Of a stretch of 5,576 nt of DNA, positions 1 to 5,213 are shown one piece after another (position 1 is the stretch's first letter; each line of letters starts with the position of its first letter). The position numbers were made by a program, and so were the translations under genes. The DNA lies in contig JAUSEJ010000369.1 in the NCBI GenBank assembly GCA_030650265.1, positions 1 through 5,576 on the forward strand, written 5' to 3'. The notes below the pieces were generated by a model. That model searched no databases, was not told the origin of the DNA, and saw nothing but the letters and a program-made list of their open reading frames with translations. This DNA is from Dehalococcoidia bacterium (GTDB taxonomy: Bacteria > Chloroflexota > Dehalococcoidia > JACPQF01).

Positions 1-236
1 CACTTGATGTAGCTCTGTTGCCGAAGTCCACCCTCAGGCGGAGTTACTGGAACGTGTAGAGGAACACCTCTCTGTGTGGTCGTTACGGGCAGGACCACTG
101 CCAGGCCAGCCGGACCGCGGTTGAATCCGTTTGTGGAAACCACAACGCCCGGTCTTATCCCAGCCTGCTCGTGCCCTCTGGTTGGACTCAGGTTCACCAT
201 CCACACCTCACCTCGCAAAGGATTAGTATCTGTCAT
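1..236 (-). CDS. mazF: MazF/PemK-family toxin endoribonuclease, 3' end cut by window edge
   Basis: This is the toxin of a type II toxin-antitoxin pair, expected to be a sequence-specific mRNA interferase held inactive by the antitoxin encoded just upstream. Translating the minus strand from the ATG at 236-234 gives 78 uninterrupted codons to the window edge. It begins MTDTNPLRGEVWMVNLSPT and contains the family hallmark GHEQAGIRPGVVVS (residues 21-34) and PVTTTQRGVPLHVPV (residues 50-64). Arg28 and the Thr52-54 cluster match the catalytic Arg and Thr positions known in MazF proteins. The last visible residues, QQSYIK, fit the conserved region before the dimer interface. MazF proteins are usually about 110-120 residues, so roughly a third is missing to the left. 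The start overlaps the antitoxin stop as ATGA, which implies translational coupling. The family assignment is firm. Whether the gene is intact cannot be judged here. Confidence 0.9.
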   Translation of the reverse strand, partial: MTDTNPLRGEVWMVNLSPTRGHEQAGIRPGVVVSTNGFNRGPAGLAVVLPVTTTQRGVPLHVPVTPPEGGLRQQSYIK

Positions 237-499
237 GCCTCCTCCGCGACATCTTCATCAGCTAGTTGATCCGCGAGGGCGACATCCCAAGCCTCACGCT
301 CCTCCTGAACTGACCGCCAGCTTTCAGGATTCATTCGCAATACCGCGTAGGCAGTGTTGGTCATTTCGATTATTCGCAGCCTGCGGTAAGACTCCAGCGC
401 CTTCGCAAGTATGTCCTGCATGGGCTCATCCATCTCGCGAGCGAGCTCTTCAAGGATTGATCGGCTCTCTTCTTTGATGCGCACCGTTGTTCCTGCCAT
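233..499 (-). CDS. Ribbon-helix-helix antitoxin of a MazEF-type module
   Basis: This 88-residue protein is the predicted antitoxin: it should bind and neutralise the downstream MazF and repress its own promoter. The N-terminus looks like a ribbon-helix-helix DNA-binding fold, with a strand TTVRI (residues 4-8), helix 1 around residues 11-24 and helix 2 around residues 27-41. The C-terminal half has the pattern NTAYAVLRMNPESW followed by EREAWDVALADQL (about residues 48-80) and an acidic tail. Antitoxins paired with MazF in many phyla share this pattern, and this part is expected to wrap the toxin. The ATG at 499-497 is preceded by a purine-rich GAGGGTGG ribosome binding site. The gene overlaps mazF by 4 nt and lies on the same strand, 81 bases behind gcvPB, with its own promoter. 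It resembles the RHH type (VapB/CopG-like fold) rather than the AbrB-fold MazE of E. coli, so no symbol is assigned. Confidence 0.85.
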   Translation of the reverse strand: MAGTTVRIKEESRSILEELAREMDEPMQDILAKALESYRRLRIIEMTNTAYAVLRMNPESWRSVQEEREAWDVALADQLADEDVAEEA

Positions 500-523
500 T
501 GGTCCACCCTCAACTCTACAAAA

Positions 524-545
524 TGCTCTACCATATGGTACATCA
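524..545. promoter_or_regulatory. Palindromic operator of the toxin-antitoxin operon
   Basis: A perfect 12-bp palindrome, TACCATATGGTA, occupies 529-540. Further matching bases at 524/545, 525/544 and 527/542 extend it imperfectly to 22 bp. It lies 30-41 bases upstream of the antitoxin start and overlaps the predicted -10 element. RHH antitoxins are known to repress their own operons at such symmetric sites, so this is the likely autoregulatory operator. The palindrome is seen directly; its role is inferred. Confidence 0.6.
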
Positions 546-563
546 AGTAGTCGCGAAATTCAA
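535..563 (-). promoter_or_regulatory. Sigma70-type promoter of the toxin-antitoxin operon
   Basis: On the minus strand there is a -35 TTGAAT at 563-558, a spacer of exactly 17 bases and a -10 TACCAT at 540-535. Each hexamer matches the consensus at 4 of 6 positions. Transcription would start near 528 and leave a leader of about 29 nt carrying the antitoxin ribosome binding site. The -10 is the first half of the TACCATATGGTA palindrome, so a bound repressor would block polymerase. The promoter lies between gcvPB and the antitoxin, so the module can be expressed apart from the gcv operon. No terminator is visible between them, and read-through from gcvPB remains possible. Confidence 0.5.
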
Positions 564-580
564 CTTTCCTTGTCTCTGGC

Positions 581-2014
581 TTACCATCTCAGGTTAGGGT
601 GTCTGGCCGCTTCTACCTCGTCGAGACGGGATACGGGCGTGTTGTGGGGAGCGGTCTTAACAATGTCCGGATTGGACACAGCCTCCCCGGCGATCTGCAA
701 CATGGCCTCGGCGAAGGCATCGATAGTCGTCCGGCTCTCCGTCTCCGTGGGCTCGATCATCAGGGCCTCATCGACGATGAGGGGGAAATAGACAGTGGGG
801 GGATGAAAGCCAAAATCAATGAGGCGCTTGGCCATGTCCATCGTCCTGACGCCTCCCTTCTTCTGACGCGAGCCAGAGAGAACGAACTCGTGCATGCAGG
901 CGCGATCGTAGGGCAGATCATAAGCGCCCTTTAGTCGTCCCATCAAGTAGTTGGCATTTAGAACGGCGTTTTCTGAAACCTCCCGCAGCCCATCGGCGCC
1001 GAGAGAGCGTATATAGGCATATGCCCTAACGTTTAAGGCGAAATTGCCGTAGAAAGACCGCACCCGCCCGATACTCGACGGGGGCGAGCCAAAGACATAG
1101 CCGACTCCATCGGCCGCTCTCGCCACAATTGGACTGGGAAGAAAGGGCGCCAGATGGGCTTTCACGCAGATCGGTCCCGAACCAGGCCCCCCTCCTCCAT
1201 GAGGTGTGCTGAAGGTCTTGTGCAAATTGAGGTGGATCACGTCGAAGCCAAGGTCGCCATGTTTCACCTGTCCGAGGATGGCGTTCATGTTGGCCCCATC
1301 GCCGTAGAGGAGAGCGCCGCTTTCGTGGATGATAGTCGATATCTCGAGGATGTTCGGATCAAACAAGCCCAGGGTGTTCGGGAGGGTTAGCATCACCCCG
1401 GCCACCTTGTCAGACATCAGCGCCCGAAGAGCGTCGAGGTCTACGTTTCCCTTCTTGTCCGACTTGACGGTGGCAACCTCGTAACCGCACATTGAGGCCG
1501 TTGCCGGATTAGTACCATGAGCGGAATCGGGCACGATGACGATTCGCCGCGCCGTGTCACCCCTGCCATCGTGATAGGCCTTGACGATAAGCATTCCCGC
1601 CAGCTCGCCATGGGCGCCGGCGGCAGGTTGCAGGCTCACACCACTCATCCCTGTTATCTCCGCCAAGAAACCCTGCAGCTCGAAAAGAATTTGCAAAGCC
1701 CCCTGAACGGTCTCCAATGGCTGGTAAGGGTGAATCGCCGTGAATCCCGACACGCTCGCCACGTCCTCGTTGATCTTGGGGTTGTATTTCATAGTACAAC
1801 TGCCAAGCGGGTAGAAGCAGACGTCGACGGCGAAGTTCTTCTCGCTCAAACGAACGAAATGCCGGACGATATCGAGTTCGCCGACCTCCGGCAGGTCCAG
1901 GCCTGAACGCAGATACTCGGAGGGAGGCAACTCCGCCCCGGGAACATCGAGATCCGCCAAATAGGACGTCCGCCGCCCCGGAGAGCTCAAGTCTTTCAAT
2001 AATGGCTCAGTCAT
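581..2014 (-). CDS. gcvPB: Glycine dehydrogenase (decarboxylating) subunit 2, P-protein C-terminal half
   Basis: This is the PLP-binding half of the split P-protein. With GcvPA it decarboxylates glycine in the cytoplasm and passes the aminomethyl group to the lipoyl arm of GcvH. At 477 residues it has the usual length for GcvPB. The N-terminal motif [14 protein letters not shown] (residues 67-80) is characteristic. [18 protein letters not shown] (residues 261-278) carries Lys266, the residue expected to form the Schiff base with [14 protein letters not shown] (about residues 163-173) and YGDGANMNA (about 237-245) are further conserved cofactor-region motifs. The start is fixed by direct abutment with the gcvPA stop (TGA immediately followed by ATG) and a G-rich ribosome binding site inside the gcvPA tail, so translation is probably coupled and stoichiometric. 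It is the last gene of the gcv operon, and no clear terminator follows before the toxin-antitoxin promoter. Confidence 0.96.
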   Translation of the reverse strand: MTEPLLKDLSSPGRRTSYLADLDVPGAELPPSEYLRSGLDLPEVGELDIVRHFVRLSEKNFAVDVCFYPLGSCTMKYNPKINEDVASVSGFTAIHPYQPLETVQGALQILFELQGFLAEITGMSGVSLQPAAGAHGELAGMLIVKAYHDGRGDTARRIVIVPDSAHGTNPATASMCGYEVATVKSDKKGNVDLDALRALMSDKVAGVMLTLPNTLGLFDPNILEISTIIHESGALLYGDGANMNAILGQVKHGDLGFDVIHLNLHKTFSTPHGGGGPGSGPICVKAHLAPFLPSPIVARAADGVGYVFGSPPSSIGRVRSFYGNFALNVRAYAYIRSLGADGLREVSENAVLNANYLMGRLKGAYDLPYDRACMHEFVLSGSRQKKGGVRTMDMAKRLIDFGFHPPTVYFPLIVDEALMIEPTETESRTTIDAFAEAMLQIAGEAVSNPDIVKTAPHNTPVSRLDEVEAARHPNLRW

Positions 2015-3316
2015 TCAAATTGCCCCCAAGGCTTCTACCAACTTATCCATCTCCCCCCGCCGGACAAGCTCGGTCGTACACAAGATCATTCCTCTGTCAA
2101 TGAGATCGCTGGCGTCGTAGCCGCCGATTATCCCCTGTTTCAGAAGAATATCGTTGACTGCGGCTGGCTGGATCGGACAGCGAACGGTGAATTCCTTGAA
2201 GAACGGCCTGTTCGACACAAGCTCGAAACCGGGCAGACCCCGAATCCTGGAAGCGAGATAATGCGCCTTGTGATAGCACTGCTCCGCCACGGCGTTAAGT
2301 CCGGCCTTGCCCATAGCCGCGAGATACACGGCCGAAGCGAGGGCCACCAGGGCTTCGTTTGTGCAGATGTTGCTGGTAGCTTTCTCTCTTCTTATGTGCT
2401 GCTCGCGGGTTTGGAGAGTCATGACGAAGCCTACCCGCCCCTCGTGATCCTTGCTGGCGCCTATAATCCGACCGGGCATTTGCCGCAAATACTTGGCAGC
2501 GCAGGTGAAGAGGCCCAAATACGGACCACCGAAATTAAGAGCGTTGCCCAGCGACTGACCTTCCGCTACGGCGATATCTGCTCCCAATTCTCCCGGCGGC
2601 TTGAGCATCCCGAGGGATATCGGGTCTACCAGCATCACAAGAAGCGCGCCAACCCCGTGCGCCTCAGCCGCCAGGCCAGAGAGATCTTCGAGGAAGCCAA
2701 AGAAGTTCGGCTGCTGCACAATCAGGCAGGCGTCTTCCTTTCCCAGGTCTGCGGCATCCAGGGGCGTTTCACGCACGGTAATGCCTCTGCCGCCGGCATA
2801 GGTTCGGAGAACCTCCCGATATTCCGGATGAACGGAACTCGCCACCACCACGGTGTCGCGTCCGGTCACCCGACAGGACATGATCGCGGCCTCGGCCATG
2901 GCGGAGGCGCCGTCGTACATGCTCGAGTTGGCCACATCCATCGCCATCAACTCACAAACCATCGACTGGTACTCGTACATGGCCTGCAGCACGCCCTGGC
3001 TTACCTCGGCCTGATACGGCGTGTACGACGTGTAGAACTCATTGCGGCGTGTGATATGGCCGACCACGCTGGGGATAAAGTGATTATATGCTCCGGCGCC
3101 AAGGAAGGAGACGAAGTGATTGATCGTAGTGTTAAGGTGGGCTATCTCGTTCATCTCCCGCCAGACCTCCAACTCCGACAGGGGACGGGGCAAGTCAAGC
3201 GATGGCCGGTGAAGCAACGGCGGGATCTCGGCGAAGAGCTCGTCGAGGGACTCGATGCCGATCGCCTCCATCATCAGGCTGCGATCGCGATCCGTGTTGG
3301 CAACATAGCTGCTCAT
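2015..3316 (-). CDS. gcvPA: Glycine dehydrogenase (decarboxylating) subunit 1, P-protein N-terminal half
   Basis: This is the other half of the split glycine decarboxylase. It pairs with GcvPB in an alpha2beta2-type enzyme that helps form the active site but lacks the PLP lysine. The 433-residue length fits the family. Visible hallmarks are FLGAGAYNHFIP (residues 71-82), TSYTPYQAEVSQG (96-108), the SSMYDGASA segment (about 131-139), EGQSLG (252-257) followed by FGGPYLG (262-268), and REQHIRREKATSNICTN (304-320). The ATG overlaps the gcvH stop as ATGA and the gene ends flush against gcvPB, so the three genes form one tight transcription unit. No frameshift, truncation or missing motif is seen. 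Confidence 0.96.
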   Translation of the reverse strand: MSSYVANTDRDRSLMMEAIGIESLDELFAEIPPLLHRPSLDLPRPLSELEVWREMNEIAHLNTTINHFVSFLGAGAYNHFIPSVVGHITRRNEFYTSYTPYQAEVSQGVLQAMYEYQSMVCELMAMDVANSSMYDGASAMAEAAIMSCRVTGRDTVVVASSVHPEYREVLRTYAGGRGITVRETPLDAADLGKEDACLIVQQPNFFGFLEDLSGLAAEAHGVGALLVMLVDPISLGMLKPPGELGADIAVAEGQSLGNALNFGGPYLGLFTCAAKYLRQMPGRIIGASKDHEGRVGFVMTLQTREQHIRREKATSNICTNEALVALASAVYLAAMGKAGLNAVAEQCYHKAHYLASRIRGLPGFELVSNRPFFKEFTVRCPIQPAAVNDILLKQGIIGGYDASDLIDRGMILCTTELVRRGEMDKLVEALGAI

Positions 3317-3687
3317 TCCAGTCCGGCCTCGTACTTCTCGGCGCTCAACAATTTGTCGACCTCGCCGCGATCCTTCAGCCTCAAGCGGATCATCCAGCCG
3401 CCTTCGTACGGCGATCGATTCACCATTTCGGGATGATCGAGCAACTCGCCGTTCACCTCAACCACCTCGCCGCTCAAGGGCGAAAAAAGCTCCGAGGCCG
3501 CTTTGACAGATTCGATGTCGCCCAACTTCCCACCCTGCGTGAGATTCGTCCCAACGGACGGCAACTCGACGAAGACCACGTCCCCCAGCTTATCCTGGGC
3601 GTAGTCGGTGATACCAATAACGACCGTATTGTCGGCTATCCGTACCCATTCATGAGATTCAACGTATTTCAAATCAGATGGAACCAT
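3313..3687 (-). CDS. gcvH: Glycine cleavage system H protein (lipoyl carrier)
   Basis: This small lipoylated carrier shuttles the aminomethyl group from the P-protein to the T-protein and electrons to dihydrolipoamide dehydrogenase. The sequence shows the H-protein fold: YVESHEWV near the N-terminus, GITDYAQDKLGDVVFVELP, the lipoylation site ESVKAASE, then SGEVVEVN and the GGWM segment near the C-terminus. The modified lysine is Lys62 with the start chosen here. A longer reading exists from a GTG at 3696 (three extra residues, lysine at 65). The ATG at 3687-3685 is preferred because AGGGGGTGG lies just upstream at normal spacing, and the GTG would fall inside that ribosome binding site. The resulting 124 residues are typical of GcvH. 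It is the first gene of the operon and overlaps gcvPA by 4 nt. Confidence 0.95.
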   Translation of the reverse strand: MVPSDLKYVESHEWVRIADNTVVIGITDYAQDKLGDVVFVELPSVGTNLTQGGKLGDIESVKAASELFSPLSGEVVEVNGELLDHPEMVNRSPYEGGWMIRLRLKDRGEVDKLLSAEKYEAGLE

Positions 3688-3709
3688 GCAAACCACCCCC
3701 TACGGCACT

Positions 3710-3738
3710 ATGATAGCCGCACGCCTGGTGTAAGTCAA
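3710..3738 (-). promoter_or_regulatory. Sigma70-type promoter of the gcvH-gcvPA-gcvPB operon
   Basis: On the minus strand there is a -35 TTGACT (3738-3733; 5 of 6 consensus), a spacer of exactly 17 bases and a -10 TATCAT (3715-3710; 5 of 6). Transcription should begin near 3703, giving a leader of only about 16 nt that is mostly ribosome binding site. There is no room for a glycine riboswitch, so any control must act at the promoter. It lies back to back with the thiE-fusion promoter, with about 25 bases between the two core regions. Confidence 0.7.
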
Positions 3739-3760
3739 GAATCAATAGCTCACAGGTTTC

Positions 3761-3769
3761 TGCTATAAT
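3761..3769 (+). promoter_or_regulatory. Extended -10 promoter of the ThiD2-ThiE gene
   Basis: TGCTATAAT at 3761-3769 is a perfect TATAAT with the TGn extension. No good -35 is seen at normal spacing: the hexamers at 3740-3747 match at only 2-3 positions, which extended -10 promoters tolerate. Transcription should start near 3776, leaving a leader of about 24 nt before the ATG at 3800. That is too short for a TPP riboswitch, the usual control of bacterial thiamine genes. Confidence 0.65.
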
Positions 3770-3799
3770 AGTCAGAGGCAAGCGACATAGGAGAAAGCG

Positions 3800-4837
3800 A
3801 TGAAACGGGTAGTTGACGCCAATCTGAATCGGGCACGCGAGGGACTGAGGGTGATCGAGGAGGTCTGCCGCTTCATCCTGAACGACGCGGCTCTGTCCGC
3901 AAAGCTGAAGCAGCTTCGCCATTCCCTCGGAGCCGCTGCGGGCGATTCCGTGATCGATACCCTGTCATCGCGAACTTCGTCGGGCGACGTGGCTGCCTTC
4001 CTAAACCCGGCTTCCGAGCAGTTGCGCGCCGATCTAAGAAGCCTCGTCCTCGCCAACGCCAAGCGGGTCGAGGAGTCTCTCAGGGTCCTCGAGGAGTTCT
4101 CGAAGTTACCGGAGTCGGGGATAGGCACCCTGCTGCCGGTGGTAAAAGAGGCGCGGTTTGCGGTCTACGAGGTCGAGAAGACAATAATATCGAGGCTTCT
4201 ACGCCGGGAGAAGGCTGGCAAGATTGCCGGTCTCTACGTTATCGTCGATAGTGAACTGGTCGGCGAACGCGACGAAACTGGGGTGGCCCAACTGGCAATC
4301 GAGGGCGGCGCCACCGTCATTCAGTTGCGCGATAAGCGGGGGGAGAAAGGCCGCATGCTTTGCACGGCCCTCCGACTCAAGGCGATTTGCGACGAGTTGG
4401 GAGCGCTCTTGATCGTCAACGACCACGTCGACGTCGCCATCCTTGCCGGATCCGGTGGAGTTCACGTCGGCCAGAAGGATTTGCCTGTGAGCGATGTACG
4501 TAAGCTCGTACCCATCGACATGCTGGTTGGCTGTTCGACGGCGACTGTCGACGAAGCCAGGCAGGCTGTGGTCGATGGAGCAGACTACCTCGGCGTGGGA
4601 GCGATGTTCCCCACCTCGACCAAGTCGAACACCCGACCCGCCGGGTTGACCGCCATGACATCCATTCGTGAAGCCGTGACGGTACCTCTGGTTGGCATTG
4701 GCGGCATCAACGCCGACAACGCGGGCCTCGTCATGCAGGCCGGCGGCGATGCCGTGGCCGTGATAAGCGCGGTGGTCCTCGCCGCCGATATTCGTCTGGC
4801 AGCGGAGGGCATTGTTAGGGCGATCGCTGTGGTTTGA
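3800..4837 (+). CDS. thiE: ThiD2-ThiE fusion: HMP-phosphate kinase domain plus thiamine phosphate synthase
   Basis: This bifunctional thiamine biosynthesis protein has 345 residues. Residues 1 to about 138 form the ThiD2 domain, a family described as a strictly HMP-phosphate-specific kinase that replaces ThiD in ThiE fusions. It opens with VDANLNRAREGLRVIEE. Residues about 142-345 are a full ThiE (beta/alpha barrel) that joins HMP-PP and thiazole phosphate into thiamine phosphate. The ThiE motifs are QLRDK (175-179), VNDHVDVA (206-213), GVHVGQKDL (220-228, Asp227), GCST (244-247, Ser246), FPTSTK (270-275), VGIGGI (298-303) and VIS (321-323). All match known substrate or Mg-binding positions, so the synthase should be active. 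The ATG has AGGAG at 3789-3793 with a 6-base spacer. The gene is divergent from gcvH and followed by no recognisable terminator. The ThiE call is certain; the kinase role of the N-terminal domain rests on family knowledge. Confidence 0.95.
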   Translation: MKRVVDANLNRAREGLRVIEEVCRFILNDAALSAKLKQLRHSLGAAAGDSVIDTLSSRTSSGDVAAFLNPASEQLRADLRSLVLANAKRVEESLRVLEEFSKLPESGIGTLLPVVKEARFAVYEVEKTIISRLLRREKAGKIAGLYVIVDSELVGERDETGVAQLAIEGGATVIQLRDKRGEKGRMLCTALRLKAICDELGALLIVNDHVDVAILAGSGGVHVGQKDLPVSDVRKLVPIDMLVGCSTATVDEARQAVVDGADYLGVGAMFPTSTKSNTRPAGLTAMTSIREAVTVPLVGIGGINADNAGLVMQAGGDAVAVISAVVLAADIRLAAEGIVRAIAVV

Positions 4838-4938
4838 AATTGCGGGCGATGTCTGGTGACAGAAGATGCTTTCCCAGCTAAAGCCTCGACGTCCCTCCCT
4901 AGGAATTGAACAACACTTAGAACCGTGCATCTAGGAAG

Positions 4939-4958
4939 CCCTCACCCCAACCCTCTCC
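4939..4958. repeat. Half of a probable dispersed palindromic (REP-like) repeat
   Basis: The 20-base sequence CCCTCACCCCAACCCTCTCC looks like one arm of intergenic inverted repeats that I recall from many bacterial genomes, where the second arm is the reverse complement reading GGAGAGGGTTGGGGTGAGGG. Only one arm is present in the window. Read on the other strand it gives the RGEGWGEG-like peptide that often appears in spurious ORFs. The missing arm may lie beyond the IS110 element or may have been lost. Identification is from memory of the motif, not from a search. Confidence 0.4.
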
Positions 4959-4991
4959 TCTCCTTTCGCAGAAGTCAAGCATGCCCCCCGG

Positions 4992-5003
4992 GGCACCACC
5001 AAT
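4992..5003 (+). repeat. First copy of a 12-bp direct repeat near the IS110 left end
   Basis: GGCACCACCAAT occurs here and again at 5116-5127, 124 bases apart. The second copy lies inside the candidate bridge RNA. An exact 12-base match over so short a distance is unlikely by chance. It may mark sequence shared between the element end or its target and a guide segment of the RNA, or it may simply be a local duplication. Confidence 0.55.
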
Positions 5004-5004
5004 A

Positions 5005-5033
5005 ATGAAAATTGTCTGGTGATATGCTATTCT
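5005..5033 (+). promoter_or_regulatory. Candidate promoter for the IS110 non-coding RNA
   Basis: ATGAAA (5005-5010; 4 of 6 to the -35 consensus), a spacer of exactly 17 bases, and TATTCT (5028-5033; 4 of 6 to the -10) preceded by TGC, an extended -10. Transcription would start near 5040 and give about 170 nt of RNA before the transposase start. An overlapping alternative is TGATATGCT at 5020-5028. In some IS110 elements the full promoter forms only when the ends join in the circle, so part of the real signal may come from the unseen right end. Confidence 0.35.
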
Positions 5034-5046
5034 TCTCACCAGACAG
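5012..5046. repeat. Inverted repeat, 10-bp perfect stem with 13-base loop
   Basis: TGTCTGGTGA at 5013-5022 is the exact reverse complement of TCACCAGACA at 5036-5045, with a 13-base T-rich loop. A G-U pair can be added outside the stem (5012/5046). It could be the 5' stem-loop of the bridge RNA if transcription starts upstream, or a DNA site near the element end. It overlaps the candidate RNA promoter. No run of T follows, so it does not look like a terminator. Confidence 0.65.
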
Positions 5047-5200
5047 GCCGGGTGTAGAGGTCGGTTAATCCTTGGTGCTGCGAGCCCGCGCGGAAGTCTG
5101 ACACTGGGTGTCCCAGGCACCACCAATTGTTGCTCCCGCAAGGGAAGCACGCAGAGTAGATTCTGTTTAACGTCTGGCACCCCTTCCGCTCGACTTAATA
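5040..5200 (+). ncRNA. Candidate IS110 bridge RNA (ends approximate)
   Basis: IS110-group elements encode, between the left end and the transposase gene, a structured RNA with two internal loops that pair with target and donor DNA. This interval has the right place, strand and size. Visible elements are: a weak stem GGCC/GGTC (5046-5049 with 5059-5062); a long-range stem TTGGTG/CACCAA (5072-5077 with 5121-5126) enclosing a hairpin at 5096-5118 (GTCTG with CAGGC, then ACAC with GTGT, loop TGG); an alternative CTGGG-TGT-CCCAG hairpin (5104-5116); and a 7-bp hairpin at 5131-5149 with one bulged A and a GCAA tetraloop of the GNRA class. The pairings were found by eye, and the guide loops are not assigned. 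The call is inferred from context plus structure; no covariance support could be obtained. Confidence 0.5.
5116..5127 (+). repeat. Second copy of the GGCACCACCAAT direct repeat
   Basis: This copy matches 4992-5003 exactly. It lies in the 3' arm of the TTGGTG/CACCAA stem of the candidate bridge RNA. Confidence 0.55.
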
Positions 5201-5201
5201 C

Positions 5202-5208
5202 AAGGAGG
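5202..5208 (+). promoter_or_regulatory. Strong ribosome binding site of the IS110 transposase
   Basis: AAGGAGG is a near-perfect Shine-Dalgarno sequence with a 5-base spacer (GAGTC) before the ATG at 5214. It fixes the transposase start. It also marks a practical 3' limit for the bridge RNA, unless RNA and transposase share a transcript. Confidence 0.8.
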
Positions 5209-5213
5209 GAGTC

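Larger units (their letters stand above)
4838..5213. other. Gene-free interval between thiE and the transposase
   Basis: No credible protein-coding gene is found here. From left to right it holds about 100 bases with no recognised signal apart from TGTCTGGTGA at 4850-4859, a C-rich half-repeat at 4939-4958, a GC-rich hairpin sequence TGCCCCCCGGGGCA at 4982-4995 with no T-run behind it, and then a hairpin-rich stretch from about 5012 that probably belongs to the IS110 element. No rho-independent terminator for thiE could be seen. The pentamer CACCA or its complement TGGTG recurs at 4854, 4997, 5017, 5037, 5073 and 5121, which gives the region several competing pairing options. Confidence 0.7.

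Noticed and set aside
2..11. ACTTGATGTA shared (inverted) with the toxin-antitoxin promoter spacer near 541-550
   Set aside because: A single 10-base match inside a coding sequence without further structure; chance is a sufficient explanation.
76..477. A 133-codon plus-strand open frame over the toxin-antitoxin genes
   Set aside because: The minus strand carries convincing MazF and RHH antitoxin sequences with an ATGA overlap; the plus-strand product is Pro/Arg-rich and without family features.
2261..3436. A 391-codon plus-strand open frame antisense to gcvPA and gcvH
   Set aside because: It covers two clearly recognised genes on the other strand and has no recognisable domain. Long antisense frames are common in GC-rich coding sequence.
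4982..4995. TGCCCCCCGGGGCA as a rho-independent terminator for thiE
   Set aside because: The stem is short (5 bp with a 4-base loop) and is not followed by a run of T on either strand; it also lies about 145 bases past the thiE stop.
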